Shown: positions 33,698 to 45,930 of the stretch, in pieces
Layout: every line of letters starts with the position of its first letter
Position numbering within the stretch: position 1 is the first letter of the stretch
From: Nymphalis io
Taxonomy: Eukaryota > Arthropoda > Insecta > Lepidoptera > Nymphalidae
Direction of reading: 5' to 3'
Assembly: GCF_905147045.1 (NCBI RefSeq)
Contig: NC_065908.1
Location: 5,208,001-5,272,000 of the forward strand
Length of the DNA: 64,000 bases
Program-made: the position numbers and the translations under genes
Notes under the pieces: model-generated
The model's database searches: none
Told to the model about the DNA's origin: nothing
What the model saw: only the letters and a program-made list of their open reading frames with translations

Positions 33698-34204
33698 AAG
33701 GATTATTATATTTTATAGCGTTATAATCTTATATACCCCTGTAAATATATATATTATTTTTAATTGTTGACAAAAAAAAAGCTTCAAAAATATTACTTGC
33801 TATCTCAATGTCAAACGACGACCTGATATTGCAACTAAATTATATAATACCTTCAAAATTTACTTTCATTCTCAGTAAGTTTTTTTTACGTGAGTTTAAC
33901 TAGGTCATCGTGTAATACCTAGGCGTGAGCTGGATATTATTTCGTACTCTGCAACGGAAGCGATATTAAAACATCGCGGAATGTTTTAAAATTCCTTTTT
34001 CAGGCTTCATATGCATAAGTTAAGTATTTATGTTCGTATGTGAGCGTTTTACCGCATAATCGTAATAACCTACATTTAAATGTTAATTGCTACACATGTA
34101 TATATTTACATTTATAATTTAATTTAAAAACAATAAAAAATATTAGTTATGTTAGAGCCTAGTGTTCTCGGGGTAACTTGATTCCTACGTTGTGTAGTTC
34201 TGTT
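33698..34204. other. AT-rich spacer
   Basis: Nothing recognised. Confidence 0.45.
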
Positions 34205-34422
34205 GTGATCCACTCATTAGATATTCTACCGCATAACAGCAGTACTTGGTATTTTTATGTTCCTGTTTGAAGGGTGAGTGAGCCAGTGTAATTACAGAAA
34301 CATGAAATATAACATTTTAATTCCCAAAGTTGGTGGCGCATTGGAGATGTAAGCGATGGTTAACTTTTCTTACTATGCCAATGTTGACTACTTACCATCA
34401 TGTGGCCCATTTGCTCGTCCGC
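34205..34422 (+). mobile_element. Rep-1, 5'-truncated
   Basis: GTGATCCACTCATTAGATAT to TTGCTCGTCCGC. The A-tail is lost; CAACAACAAG follows. Confidence 0.88.
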
Positions 34423-35293
34423 AACAACAAGTTAAATTCAACCGTCAAATCAATAATTCATCAATCCACAGCTCTCCTCTTCCAATCCTTGCCCACTGCC
34501 TTACGAATATCATCCGGGCGATGACATTCGCAAGGCTAATTGAAGGGCGCATAATACAACGTATACGGATACGTGGTCTCCAGGACTAGTCTGCTGCAAA
34601 TCCCATGTTTTTGCAGTATATGTTACCTGCCCACTGCTACTTTAGCTTGCTAATTCGCTCACTTAACGTCAGATCTCAGACGATTTCGATCTCTAACAGA
34701 AAGTTCACAACTCGTTGAACAACCTTGAGCTGGTGGAGTACACTGCACGGTTAGTGGATACGTTAATATAATTCGTTTGCTATGAAATATAATAAAAATA
34801 TATTTTTTTATCGAAAGATTTTTTTTCAGCATTTCTTCTTATTCGCATTTATATTAATTTATTATTATTTTAATTATTTATAATTTAAATAACTATCAAC
34901 TTCGATGTTTCATATCTACCAGGCTACTAAAAATAAAACATACAACACAAATCCGGTATAAACCAGTTATTTATGAATATGGAGTAAAATAAATTCTGAA
35001 CGACCAGCGCCTTAACATCGATCACTCAATCATCAAAACGATATATTGCCTCGTAAGATGGATGAGGGGCATTCCATTCATATTGCGTATGGAATTCTTG
35101 TATTATTATGGCCTTGATCGGGAAAGTCGTGATATTATGACTTAATGAAATTGTCAATTCAATTAAGTTAAAGCCAATGGGTATAGCTTACGATATTTCC
35201 TTAAAATCAAAATGGCCCAAACCCAGCAGTCGGTTATTTAATATAAAAGATAGCGTATTTATAAGCTTATTAATATTATAATCATTTATAAGA
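34423..35293. other. Spacer, GC-richer left half
   Basis: 34440-34760 is less AT-rich (CCAATCCTTGCCCACTGCC, CATCCGGGCGATGACATTCG) but gives no recognisable protein in six frames. GATATATTGCCTCG near 35040 has a weak echo near 35700. Confidence 0.4.
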
Positions 35294-35365
35294 GCCGAGA
35301 TGACCCAGTGGTGAATCTCAACCAAAGATTTCCGGTTCAGACCTGGGCAAGCACCTCTGTATTTT
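35294..35365 (+). mobile_element. SINE-A head only
   Basis: GCCGAGATGACCCAGTGG and CCGGTTCAGACCTGGGCAAG, ending at CCTCTGTATTTTC beside a (TTTC)n tract. The whole SINE body is missing. Confidence 0.87.
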
Positions 35366-35400
35366 CTTTCTTTTACTTAATTTCTTTCTTTCTTTCTTTT
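35363..35400. repeat. (TTTC)n-like tract
   Basis: Imperfect TTTCTTTC run directly after the SINE-A head. Confidence 0.8.
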
Positions 35401-37194
35401 AATTAATCTTTTACTTCAAAACATTACATTCAATTATTCACATAAATTCGAGTTAAAAACGTTACCGTTGTCGTGCCCCATCAATATATACATTATATTA
35501 AGTGGAGTTAATTTTATATATTTATTTTAATTACAAAAATAAGTATCATAGACAATAATATGAAAATCACTTTGTATTTCGCAAAACGATCTCATTCATC
35601 CGTCAATCAGAACCAGAACATTGTCGACGATATGATATTATAAAAGGGGCCTTAACGGTAATCCTACAATCAGCGAGAACACAGCATCAGCTTGGACAAG
35701 ATATTGCCTCGGGAGATGAGTGAGACAACGGACCGCAAGTTTCATATTGTGGAATAAACTTGTACTATTGTTTTGAAATACACATGGTTGAATGTTTTGT
35801 TGAACCTTAACAGATTAAGTTATAGCATGTTCCTTATTAACCTTATTGACATGCACTTGTGTCTGTCTTCCATTTGTTTCAGGAAGGAAGGAAATGGGCT
35901 ATGCGATCAAATGTCATTGTCACTATTAATCTAGATGTCTATTAATATAGATTCTTATATGCACTTTTAAATCGTTATATAGCTGGAGTAAATTCAATTC
36001 AATGTTCAGCAATCTCCAGTTCAGAACAATACAAATTACTTTAAAATAATATTAATTCAAATAGGCTCTAAAAAGGTACTTTTGAATCATCATATAACAC
36101 TATCGAATTAAATGTTAAGTTACCACCGGTTCGAAATGAAGAATCTACCGAAGACTAGTAAGAAACTTAGTAGTTACTATTTATCTCAAAATAAATACAT
36201 AATTAACAGTATACAAATGATCTTTTAAGGACCTTTGTATGTAAATAAATCAATACAAATTTCACCCTTTTTAATATCTTTATATTTTTGTGTAGTTAAG
36301 CCTTACTAAAGTCAAAGTGCCAAGTAAAGGCGTTTTATACTAATACCAATTATACAGGTCTACAAAAGTTACATATTTTGCTTTTAGAAACCGTTTATGG
36401 ATATAATACATAATAAGTCAAATAAGCTTAAAATGTTTTCTTAAGCCTTATCCGTCCATAGCGCTGCTCTCACCCAAATAAAAAGCACTTTTCAAACAGT
36501 AAACTCGAAATTACTATTACAGTCCTAGATTAAAGTCAAAATAGTCTGGGCAAAATTATATAGTTTCATAGGCAATCTTAATATAATCTATAATTGTTGT
36601 ATGAAGATTCATTTATAACAAGAAACATTTACCAAAAAATTATTTTATTAAATTACACTACGTTCAACAATCGTAACTGCATTGTGTCACGAATAAATCG
36701 TTCTTATAAAAGAAAATTCCGCACGAAAACCTTTTTACCGTAGGCCTCATTTGTTTTTCTTTTGCCAACTTTCGTATAAAATAAGTGTGGGTACGCTCGT
36801 TTGAAATTTTCCGCCGTGTTTGAACTATTTTACGCCTTCGTATCACGACAGCGTGACGTGCATCAAAGCTATTTTTATCCTTATTATATGTTTTCATTAC
36901 ATACTTGTAATATTTATTGTTCAAAAGGTAATTTTAAAGTACAAAATATGAGCTTATAATTATGTTTCATGTTCTATTATATTCAACAACCGGCCAGATA
37001 AGACTAAAATTATTCGCCTTAAGGAAATCTGATTTATATTCTATAATGAGTATTATTTCATTAATTGTTAGTTGGTCATATTTATACAGCTGTAGACCAA
37101 TTAGATTCCAATTTAAATCCCGAATCAGATCAATATATAGTTTTAATTCTTCAGTTTCCAATAATATTTTTCTTTCAAGAAATTTTTAGTAATA
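35401..37194. other. AT-rich spacer
   Basis: An 86-codon minus frame (36664-36924), rich in Arg/Lys (RRRKIVQTRRKIS), has no family resemblance I can name and no splice or promoter context. Not called a gene. Confidence 0.45.
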
Positions 37195-37412
37195 TCCTGA
37201 AGTTAGAAAGTCAACAGTATTACATTCTCGTGCTTCGGAAAAAAAACGTAAAGTTATTGATCCTGCGATCTCTCTCTTGTCGTCTTGGATTCTCATATTG
37301 AACTATGAAAGTGAAGATATACAGTGTCCCTCTGTTTGCGCCCACTATTGTGCACTTTAATAGCTTCAGTGCATGTCTAGTCTTTGAAATAACACACCGT
37401 CATATTCAACTA
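37195..37412 (+). mobile_element. SINE-B body, head missing
   Basis: GAAGTTAGAAAGTCAACAGT, CTCGTGCTTCGG, GATCTCTCTCTTGTCGTCTT and TGTTTGCGCCCACTATTGTG in SINE-B order. Confidence 0.75.
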
Positions 37413-37879
37413 TGAGAACATTATTATTTAATATTATTTCACCTATTGCTTTATAATTTATCAATTTATTTGGCCGTTTACAGACCAACTTTCACTGTAC
37501 TGTTTATATGAAACATATTATGAGATTAACAAAAAATAATGTTATATACCGATGCTACTAAATACATTCAAACTTCTTTCCACAAAGGTTGTCTGTGAGA
37601 GCTATAAGCGATAAGATCGCCTTTGCGTACCATTTGTTGTTTGATTTATTGTTTTCTGTTACTTTTAAGCTATCTGTCATTTATATGTCGTGCACTAAAG
37701 TATTAAAATAAATAAATAAATTCATTTTCGACAAACAAAATACAATTTCCTCAAACCGAAATTACAATTGCAGTCTGGGGATTACTTTTTCTACAATTAT
37801 ATAAGAAAACGTATTTTTTATGTCTATGTTGATCATATAACTATATAACTGATCGCAAGACGTATTATAGAACAATTGT
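37413..37879. other. AT-rich spacer
   Basis: Nothing recognised. Confidence 0.45.
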
Positions 37880-38142
37880 AAGCGCAAACAAGAGTTCACA
37901 CTTTATTCCCTCACTCGCATAATCGATTGAGCCGGAAGCCGACACGCACGGAAAGATTTAGGTGCAATACCTACGTACAAACAAATCAAGCTTTACGTAC
38001 TTCTGTCGTACATGATTGTAACTATCAACTTCCAGATCCCGGTCTTATACTGAACTTTTTATTTCCAAGACACGGGGTTTTGAACACAAGACTTCGAAAT
38101 CTGCGGCTTTATAAGTTAGCCCCACGAGCAATGAGCCAGTTT
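37880..38142 (-). mobile_element. SINE-B, near full length, old
   Basis: GCGCAAACAAGAGTTCACAC, TTCCCTCACTCGCATAATCG, CCGACACGCACGGAAAG, CAACTTCCAGATCCCGG and TGCGGCTTTATAAGTTAGCC follow reverse-complement SINE-B. The 82-codon frame across it is a shadow. Confidence 0.78.
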
Positions 38143-39303
38143 ATTTTAATGAACCGGATGCCGTCTAAATGTTAAAATAACAAAAAAATAAACGCTTATG
38201 TCGTAATAAAACGCCTAGACGTGTTAATTTTCTTCCAACCAATTTAAGCTTGCGTGTTTTTATTGACAATGAAGGCGGACGTTTTGAACAATTACTAAAA
38301 TACTTTTAAGTCAAAAACATACACTAATTCTAGCCTTGTAAGTAAATTATACTTGTAACTTCATTATTGTAATTGTGAGTGTAAAATATTAGGGTAAATG
38401 AAAACGATTGTTTTAAATTTTTATTATAGCTTTTTATTATATAACTTTTTAATTGCGCGAATTTTTTTTTTTCTAAATTAATTTACGTTTTGTTTTATTT
38501 ATTATTTCTTTCTATTTTACAATTGAAAATATATAAGTGTAAAAAGCCGCTCCTAAGTCCGCAAAGGTAAGTAAATGTTAAATTTACAAATTCATTATTT
38601 GAAATGTGGAGTCAATAAACGCAAAAGTCGTAAACCCGAAAAAATATTTTTTCAAGATTTTATTTTATCATTTACTCGGCGTGACTAATATGACCATGCT
38701 TATTACAGCGTTCGTCTCTGTAAAGCTGCGGGCAGACTGACTAAAAAAAATAATGTGTATGGCTCCTCCAACTAGCTCATTTCGTAGTGTCTCAATACCA
38801 TATACAGATTATTGTTTTATCGTTTCTTAACTATAATAGAGCTTATACAATTTTCCAGTACAGTTAGTAAAGACTATTCTCAGTATAAATGAACTGAATT
38901 AATTTGGAAACAGGATACAAAACCAAAAGTTTCAGTACAAACAAAATAGTACATCGTTATTTCTCCAGGGAATAAGCCAATATACATATAAAACACTTTG
39001 TAATTGACACAACAAAAACTGACAAGTGAATTATTAAATCTAATTCTACGTTTGTAATTGTACCAGATTTTCAGGTAAAATTCGATTAAAAATATGCGTG
39101 TATGGAGACATTTCGAGGATTAGTCCCTTGATTCACATTTCGGTTATAGAATGACATGAGAGATTCGACACAATCACGAGATTTTTTTTAATGGGTTCGT
39201 TCACTTTGTGACATCTATGCATATTATTAAAATTATGCAGGGGAAACGAAATGAACCAGAGGCGAGCTCAGCGAGGAAGTTTCTTCTCTTCCTTGACGAA
39301 AAC
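38143..39303. other. AT-rich spacer
   Basis: Nothing recognised. Confidence 0.5.
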
Positions 39304-39570
39304 GGTTGTAGGGTTTTGTTCTACAATAACTAATGAGTGCATCAGATACTCTACCACCAAACAGCAATAACTAGTTGTTGTGTTCTGAATTGAAGGGTGA
39401 CTAATGTAACTTCAAACACAAGGGAAATAACATCCAAGTTTCCAAGGTTGGTGACGCATTGGCGTTGGTTAATATTTCTTACAGCGCAAATGTTTGCTGG
39501 CTCGCCAATGTTGGTGACTACTTACCCTCGGGTTGACTTTTTGCCTGTCCGCCTACTTATTCTATTAAAT
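39304..39570 (+). mobile_element. Rep-1, diverged
   Basis: GTTGTAGGGTTTTGTTC, GTGCATCAGATACTCTACC, TTGTTGTGTTCTGAATTGAA, CCAAGGTTGGTGACGCATTG and CCTGTCCGCCTACTTATTCT. Confidence 0.85.
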
Positions 39571-39679
39571 ATGTATATAAATGATACAAACAGTTATAAG
39601 CTATCCAAACAAAAGTGATAGAAAACTTTGGCACCAAAAAATCTACTAGAGCATTTTTATGCATCCGTTTAACTATTTT

Positions 39680-39975
39680 GCCGAGACTGGCTAGTGGTTA
39701 GAACGCGTGAATCTTTACCGATAATCGTGGGTTCAAACCCGGAGTACCACTGAATTTTCATGTGCTTAATTTGTGTTTATAATTCATCTCGTGCTTGACG
39801 GTGAAGGAAAACATCGTGAGAAAACCTGCATGTTTCTAATTTCATTGAAATTATGCCACACGTGTATTCTACCAACCTGCATTGAAGTAACTTGGTGGAA
39901 TAAGCTCCAAACCTTCTCCTCAAAAGGGAGAGAAGTCTTTAGCAGTGGGACATTAACAGATTGTTACTGTTACTG
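39680..39975 (+). mobile_element. SINE-A, full length, with 11-bp target duplication
   Basis: GCCGAGACTGGCTAGTGG head, GGGTTCAAACCCGG B-box, full body, and the tail TTGTTACTGTTACTG. TTAACTATTTT occurs at 39669-39679 and 39976-39986. Confidence 0.96.
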
Positions 39976-40179
39976 TTAACTATTTTATATAAAAAATGTA
40001 AATCTACCATAGTATAATAAAAAAATCTCCATAACTTCACATTATACTAGCTAGCTATTTAAATGTCGCAGACTCTATCTTGACCTCTTTAGTCATTGTC
40101 ATATCCACATGTACACGGAAAGAACATTTACTTCAAATGAATAGGAATAAAATATTGCTACATTTATGTTTTGTAAAAC

Positions 40180-40403
40180 GCCCAGATGGCCTAGTGGCAA
40201 ATTTTAACCGATGTACGTGAGTTCAAATCCGGGCAATACTTAATTTCTGTTTATAATTCATCTTATCTGAAGGAAACATTATGTCTATTCCACCAACTCG
40301 CAATAGAGAAGCGTGAAGGAATAAGTTTCAAACCTACTCCTTAAAAACAGGCGAAGAGGTCTTAGCACAGCAGTGGGACATTCACAAGTTATTACTTTTA
40401 CTT
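40180..40403 (+). mobile_element. SINE-A, internally deleted
   Basis: GCCCAGATGGCCTAGTGG, GAGTTCAAATCCGGGCAA, then a shortened body. The end CACAGCAGTGGGACATTCAC is followed by a (TTACTTT)n-like tail. Confidence 0.88.
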
Positions 40404-41101
40404 TTTTACATTTATGTTTAAATAAACGATGAAAGTATTGTTTTAGATAGATAAATAGATAGAATATACTTAATTGTACAATACAAAGATTAAAAAATAC
40501 ATAAAACATGGATACAGCCAAATTTGCATACAACTTTGACAGCCTTATCGCTACATAGCGATCTTTTCCAGGCTTTTGTCGATCAAATGGGTCATTGTTC
40601 TATTGATTTTGAAAGTTTATTTTAACGTATTTTCTCACACAAGATTTTAGGTCTATTATGTCTGTAGCTGAATTATAGTAATACAATATCAATATGAAAT
40701 GGTAGCATAACTTATATACCATACCATCATACATACCTACCAGGAAAGCTCTGTACAAGTAGTACAGGTAAACTTGCAAATCTTCATTTATTCATTATTT
40801 TAAATGAAACCGCACTGATTTACTTCACAAGTAACTTTACTTTTATCACGACCACTAATCTAAAACGCGGTCACGATAAATAACATTGGAAGATAGTCCT
40901 TATTTCAACTGAAATAAATATTACAGGTGTTTTCGTGATTTTGAATATATATTCCGAGAGCTTTTGAGCTTAGCAAGATAGTTGGAGTGAGCTGTTATAG
41001 TGTTAAGTACATTTAAAATTAAATTACATTACCATTTCGAATACTAAACCGTGAAATTAATTTTGAACTTTTAAATTAGTTTTAGTTTTGTTAAAAATAG
41101 A
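40404..41101. other. AT-rich spacer
   Basis: Nothing recognised. Confidence 0.5.
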
Positions 41102-41340
41102 GCCGAGATGGTTCAGTGGTTAGAACATGTGAATCTTAAACTAAGATTGTGGGTTCAAACCTGAACAGAATCTCTAAACTTTTGTGTAAATGTGATGTAT
41201 CGGATTGCCATCCCATCGAATTATGAGAGTTAGGGAATAGAGAGTGCACCTGTGTTTGCGCACACACTTGTGCACTATAATATCTCCTGCGTAATTGGCT
41301 AGTCTTTCTTAAGATTAGCCGCCGTGGCCGAAATTCATTA
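41102..41340 (+). mobile_element. Mosaic SINE: SINE-A head joined to SINE-B 3' half
   Basis: 41102-41190 is SINE-A (GCCGAGATGGTTCAGTGG, GGGTTCAAACCTGAACAG, AAACTTTTGTGTAAA). From 41192 the sequence is SINE-B (TGTATCGGATTGCCATCCCA, GAATAGAGAGTGCACCTGTG, CTTGTGCACTATAATATCTC, GCCGCCGTGGCCGAAATTC). The A and B boxes come from SINE-A only. The junction is clean, with no leftover sequence. Confidence 0.87.
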
Positions 41341-41418
41341 AAAAATACAATACTGAAATCGAACTAAAAAAAAGAAAATTTAATAATAATCTTTACTGCA
41401 CCCATTACGCTTAGTTTC

Positions 41419-41519
41419 ACTTGATGGTAGGGCTTTGTGCAAGCTCGTCTGAGTAAGGACCTAGTATTACGTAGTATTGTTGTGTTTTTGTTTGAAGGGT
41501 GAGTGAGCCAGCGTAACTT
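41419..41519 (+). mobile_element. Rep-1, 5' half, interrupted by LINE-5
   Basis: TGGTAGGGCTTTGTGCAAGC to GAGTGAGCCAGCGTAACTT. It continues at 42301 beyond LINE-5. Confidence 0.93.
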
Positions 41520-42295
41520 ACTTTAAAATCTTACCAAATGTTGGGCTTCATCTCAAGGCAAGGTACTGACTTTAGGAACCCTAATACACACATTATACTT
41601 TATAATGCTTACGTTCGGTCACACTTGGAATATGCATCGAACGTATGGAATCCATGTTATGCTAAGTATATTCAAGCAATCGAAACAATTCAAAATAAAT
41701 TTATTAAAAAATTAAAATATAAATTTGGTCACGATTTGCCTACTCTACTGTCCTTGAAAACTAGACGAGAACATAGAGACCAATTGTTTCTATTTAAAAT
41801 TATTAACAGCCTTATAGATTCGCCTTATCTCCTAAATAAAATATTATTTAACTGTCCTCGCTTATGTGCTCGGTACAAAGCCACTTTCGCAACTCCAAAT
41901 CATCAAACAAATTATTACAAAAATAGTTTTATAGTAAGATCGTGTAGCAACTATAACGATAAATATAACCACATAGACTTGTTCAGCAGCGGTCTCGGTA
42001 AGTTTAACTCGATACTTAAAAATAATTAGATTAAGATTTGTTATTAACTTTTTTTTTTTCCTTTTTCATATTTCACATGATATAGGTTTGGTTTATATAC
42101 ATTTTTACACTTGTTAGTTTTTTTTTTTTAATTACCATACATTTAATTTTACTGTTTTATCTCTTTTATATATATGTTCACTTCCAGATTAATTATTTGT
42201 GGAAACTGTATTGGCATGTGTGTTATTTAAGGTTTATAAGTTTTATGTAATATAAAATATGCTGTTTGTTTCACTTACTTACAAATAAACAAATA
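41520..42295 (+). pseudogene. LINE-5: RT C-terminal domain and 3' UTR
   Basis: Frame open from 41520 to a TAA at 42027-42029, about 169 codons. It contains YQMLGFISRQG, then YNAYVRSHLEYASNVWNPCY and NKFIKKLKYKFG, the post-catalytic region of Jockey-type non-LTR RTs, and ends SGLGKFNSILKNN. The catalytic palm is absent (5'-truncated), but the remaining frame has no stop, so the insertion is fairly young. A 265-bp AT-rich 3' UTR ends in a repeat tail ACAAATAAACAAATAAA rather than poly-A. AACTT at 41515-41519 and 42296-42300 is the likely target duplication within Rep-1. Confidence 0.87.
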
Positions 42296-42300
42296 AACTT

Positions 42301-42412
42301 CAGGAACGAGGCACATAACATCTTTGTTCTCAAGGTTGACGGAACATTGGCGATGTAAGTTGGTTAATATTTCTTACAATGCCTATTATACAGTTGGTGA
42401 CAACTTAGCCTC
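42301..42412 (+). mobile_element. Rep-1, 3' half, downstream of LINE-5
   Basis: CAGGAACGAGGCACATAACA to TACAGTTGGTGACAACTTA. The terminal hairpin and A-tail are missing. Confidence 0.88.
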
Positions 42413-43030
42413 TTACAAAGAAGACACTTCATAAAAAACAATCAGTACCTTCAACATAAATAGTTAAACTAAGGCCGTACTGCGAAAATACAATAATTTT
42501 TCACAGCTTGAATTTTAAATGGCGAGTGTACACGCATATGCTCACAAGTGAATGTTGCTTCTGTCGAGAAGAAGCGGCAAGAAACTAAGTATGTTGATAA
42601 TTTTGCGCGCTTAAGAAACAATATTTTTTAAAATAATGCATTCTACTCGAAACTATAAGTCTCAAAACAAGAACATTTAAATAACAATATATCACCGCCA
42701 CAAACATTTGAAGGATATTCGAAATAAAAAAAATTTGACGCTTGATCATACTCAAAAGGAAAGTTAAGCACTTGGAAATCTATATCGGAATAACATTAGA
42801 TACGGAAGCATCTCCAAAGGTTATTTTTGGTATCCTTTTATAAAAAGAATGGGCTCCTCAGAACGAAGTTTCATTGGAACCCTTAGGAGGCGTAAATAAG
42901 GAAACTATTATATTTCACTTTTAACATATTATTTATTTCTTCACAAATAGCTTATAAATCAACATATAACATTTAAATATCAACTAAATAATGTGATAAC
43001 TGGTGCTTGCAATAGATAATTAATATTTCT
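42413..43030. other. AT-rich spacer
   Basis: Nothing recognised. Confidence 0.45.
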
Positions 43031-43093
43031 CTTGGTAGGGCTTTGCTCGTCTAGGTAGGTACAACCCACTCATCAGATATTCTACCGCTAAAT
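43031..43093 (+). mobile_element. Rep-1, first 60 bp only
   Basis: CTTGGTAGGGCTTTGCTCGT to CAGATATTCTACCGC. Confidence 0.85.
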
Positions 43094-43144
43094 CATACAT
43101 AGCATTCAAATCATACATACTTCAAAATGAATAATATACGCAAG

Positions 43145-43197
43145 TTACTTGAGGAATTCTAATTTAGAAATGGTCTGAATTAGAATTCCTCAAGTAA
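43145..43197. repeat. Perfect 20-bp inverted repeat, 13-nt loop
   Basis: TTACTTGAGGAATTCTAATT (43145-43164) and its exact complement at 43178-43197. Not part of any repeat family I can see here. Confidence 0.93.
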
Positions 43198-43544
43198 GGA
43201 CATCTGACAGAATCAATATAGACTAGTCTAAATCTATACTTAAAGATGCCATATGAAATAATCCATCTATTTGTAATTATAATTTAATGGACTTTATTTC
43301 GAAACCAATCTTCTGAAATCAGTTTTGACATTTTCGTCATTTCATGAGTCAATTCATTTATTTATTATTCAAATTATCATCCAATGCTATCATTATTTTA
43401 TTACCCATTTTAATTTCACATCATTGAGCGACTCATTTCAATTGAACATTTATGATTGAAATCATATCAAAATATTTTTAACCCAATAGACGTTTATGAG
43501 TACTTTTGAATCGAAGATCGTTTTTGAATATAAATTCTACCGAG

Positions 43545-43825
43545 AATAGGAAGGCGGACGAGCATATGGGCCACCTGATGGTAAGTGGTCACCAAACGCC
43601 CTTAAACATTGGCATTGTAAGAAATGTCAACCTTCGCTTACATAGCCAATGCGCCACCAACCTTGGGAATTAAGATTTTATGTCCCTTGTTCCTGTAATT
43701 ACACTGGCTCACTCACCCTTCAAACCGGAACACAACAATAACAAGTACTGCTGTTTTGCGGTAGAATATATGATGAGTGGGTGGTACCTACCCAGACGAG
43801 CTTGCACAAAGCTCTACCACCAGTA
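43545..43825 (-). mobile_element. Rep-1, full length but without an A-tail
   Basis: AATAGGAAGGCGGACGAGCA to CTCTACCACCAGT, close to consensus. There is no T-run to the left (TTCTACCGAG instead). Confidence 0.95.
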
Positions 43826-45216
43826 AAAGTTAGTCTTTAAAAAAAAATTAAAATCTTGATAGGGTCTTATCGATTGAATTTTCATTCTAAAACGGTGATA
43901 AGTTACCGTTAAAATGACATGGTTTTAAAGACGTTGCTTAAAGAATTAATTATCAGAATTAATTTAAAAGTTTTTTGGGTTACTTTAGGCATAATCCAGA
44001 GCGGTATCAACCACAGCGAGCATTCTTAACTAAGATTAGCGAACTGCGCAAGATTTATTATATTGTACAATTATGAACTTAAAGGCTTACTCTTGACCAC
44101 AATTACACCTGCTTAAAGATAAATCTTACCTTGAAGATACGCGGATTATTATATAATACTCAGTAAACATAGATACCCTAAAATCACCACACCGCTTTAG
44201 CGTGAGTGCGAAATAAGAAAGCAAAACGCTTCGAATGCGAATTGCGAATAGGTGGAATGTCGAAGACGTAGGAACTCTCACAGTGCCTATTTGTATGTTG
44301 AAATGAGTTATTAAATCATGTAAATCCTGTTCACACTCTTAGACATTCATACCACGAAGTGAGGAAGTGCAATGGAATAAATACCTTTGCCTTAAGAGAA
44401 AGTCTGACTCAGCATTCGTTTCACAGCTTTTTTTAAACAGTTAACGCCGACAATGAAAATAAATGTTTTTTAGATACCAAAGATTAGGTTTATAATGTGA
44501 CCTACTTATACAAAGCAAAGTGAAGAAATCCGCTTAGTGTTATTGTTCCACTTAAGAAGTCAGCAGATTTAAAATAATATGGCTTCTTGACGGAAACCGT
44601 ATACGTTTTAAAAATGTTAATTTGATATTGTACTGAATAGGTTTGATACTTTTGATAGTTTATGTAACACCTTTAAACCTGCCATATAAAATCTCAATAT
44701 CAAGATTGCTTGAGACCTTACAGACGACAGAAATATATTACTCTAAAACTCTGAATGATGATCGATTCCGCTGTTTCAAATCTCGTTCTTTTCTACTATT
44801 TTAATACTTTATATATCCGAAAATGAATGGCTTTCAGAAAATAATAAAAAAAAACTTTTATTATATACCTTCAAAGTTTATGCAATAACGCAAATTTATT
44901 GTCGTCACGTATTTTCTAAAACGAGAATTAGAAGTAATAAAAACCTTCGACTGAACTTTAGATGATATTTAGAGACTTTAACAACAAAAGATTGCGATCA
45001 ATGATCGATATTTTTAAATGAATACACATAATTGAATGTGATACTAGAAATCTAATTAACATTTGAACGTTAATAGCGTGTCCGATATACAATAATCGTA
45101 AATTAATGAATGTTACCGAAACTTAAGTCAAATTATACAATCAACTCCTTTCACTTTTCCAAAGTTTTATCAACTGACTATATTTATTATATAGACAAAT
45201 TAATATTTAATAAGAA
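43826..45216. other. AT-rich spacer
   Basis: Long unannotated stretch with no open frame above 60 codons and no repeat recognised. Confidence 0.5.
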
Positions 45217-45499
45217 GCCGAGATGGCCTAGTGGTTAGACCCCGTGAATCTTAAACGGTGATCGTGGGTTCAAGCACCACTGAATTTTCATGTGCTTAAT
45301 TTGTGTTTATAATTCATCTCGTGCGTGACGGTGAAGAAAAACATCGTGAGGAAACCTGCATGTGTCTGATTTCATTGAATTCTGCCACATGTGTATTCTA
45401 CCTGCATTGGAGCAACTTGGTAAAATAAGCTCCAAACCTTCTCCTCATAAGGGAGAGGAGGCCAGCAGTGGGACATTAAAAGGCTGTTAAAGTACTGTA
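45217..45499 (+). mobile_element. SINE-A, B-box deleted
   Basis: GCCGAGATGGCCTAGTGG head. GTGGGTTCAAGCACC shows loss of about 10 bp across the B-box. Full body; tail TTAAAGTACTGTAA. TAATAAG flanks both sides as a probable short target duplication. Confidence 0.92.
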
Positions 45500-45581
45500 A
45501 TAAGCATTAGCAGCCCTATCAAAATCATGTTGATCGATCAGTCGAGTCGGGTCAATAAAACTAATTCTAACATTTAATCTG

Positions 45582-45840
45582 CATTCATCATCATCGTCAT
45601 TGTTCAGCCAATCGTAGTTCACTCCTATATACAGGTCTCTTCCATGGTTCCAAAGGTACTGGTTTCACAATCGTCGCAACCACCACCTGTTTAAGGTTAT
45701 CGATCCCCCTGGGTAGCTGCTATGCTTACCGACACTCGGTCTCCAATCTTGCATCCGTCTTGTCCAATGGCCACCGATCCTTCACCATACCTGATGAACG
45801 CACTGTTGCTTCATTCTCCTGTATTTGCAATTTACGTCGG
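45582..45840 (-). mobile_element. RTE-type LINE 3' end
   Basis: The plus-strand left edge CATTCATCATCATCGTCATT is an (ATG)n tail in minus sense, as RTE elements have. AGGTCTCTTCCATGGTTCC, CTTACCGACACTCGGTCTCC and CCTGATGAACGCACTG follow. Non-coding or too decayed to read. Confidence 0.6.
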
Positions 45841-45930
45841 TAGCTCTGACAAATTCATATTCTGGAATTAGTTAGTTAGTGTAACAAACGGCCTTGGAAA
45901 GCATAAACTTATGCATTTTAATATCCGCTA

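Noticed and set aside
35031..35755. Possible direct repeat (GATATATTGCCTCG-like at about 35040 and 35700)
   Set aside because: Only short blocks agree; too weak to call a repeat pair.
36664..36924. Arg/Lys-rich 86-codon minus frame
   Set aside because: No family resemblance or context; composition alone is not evidence.
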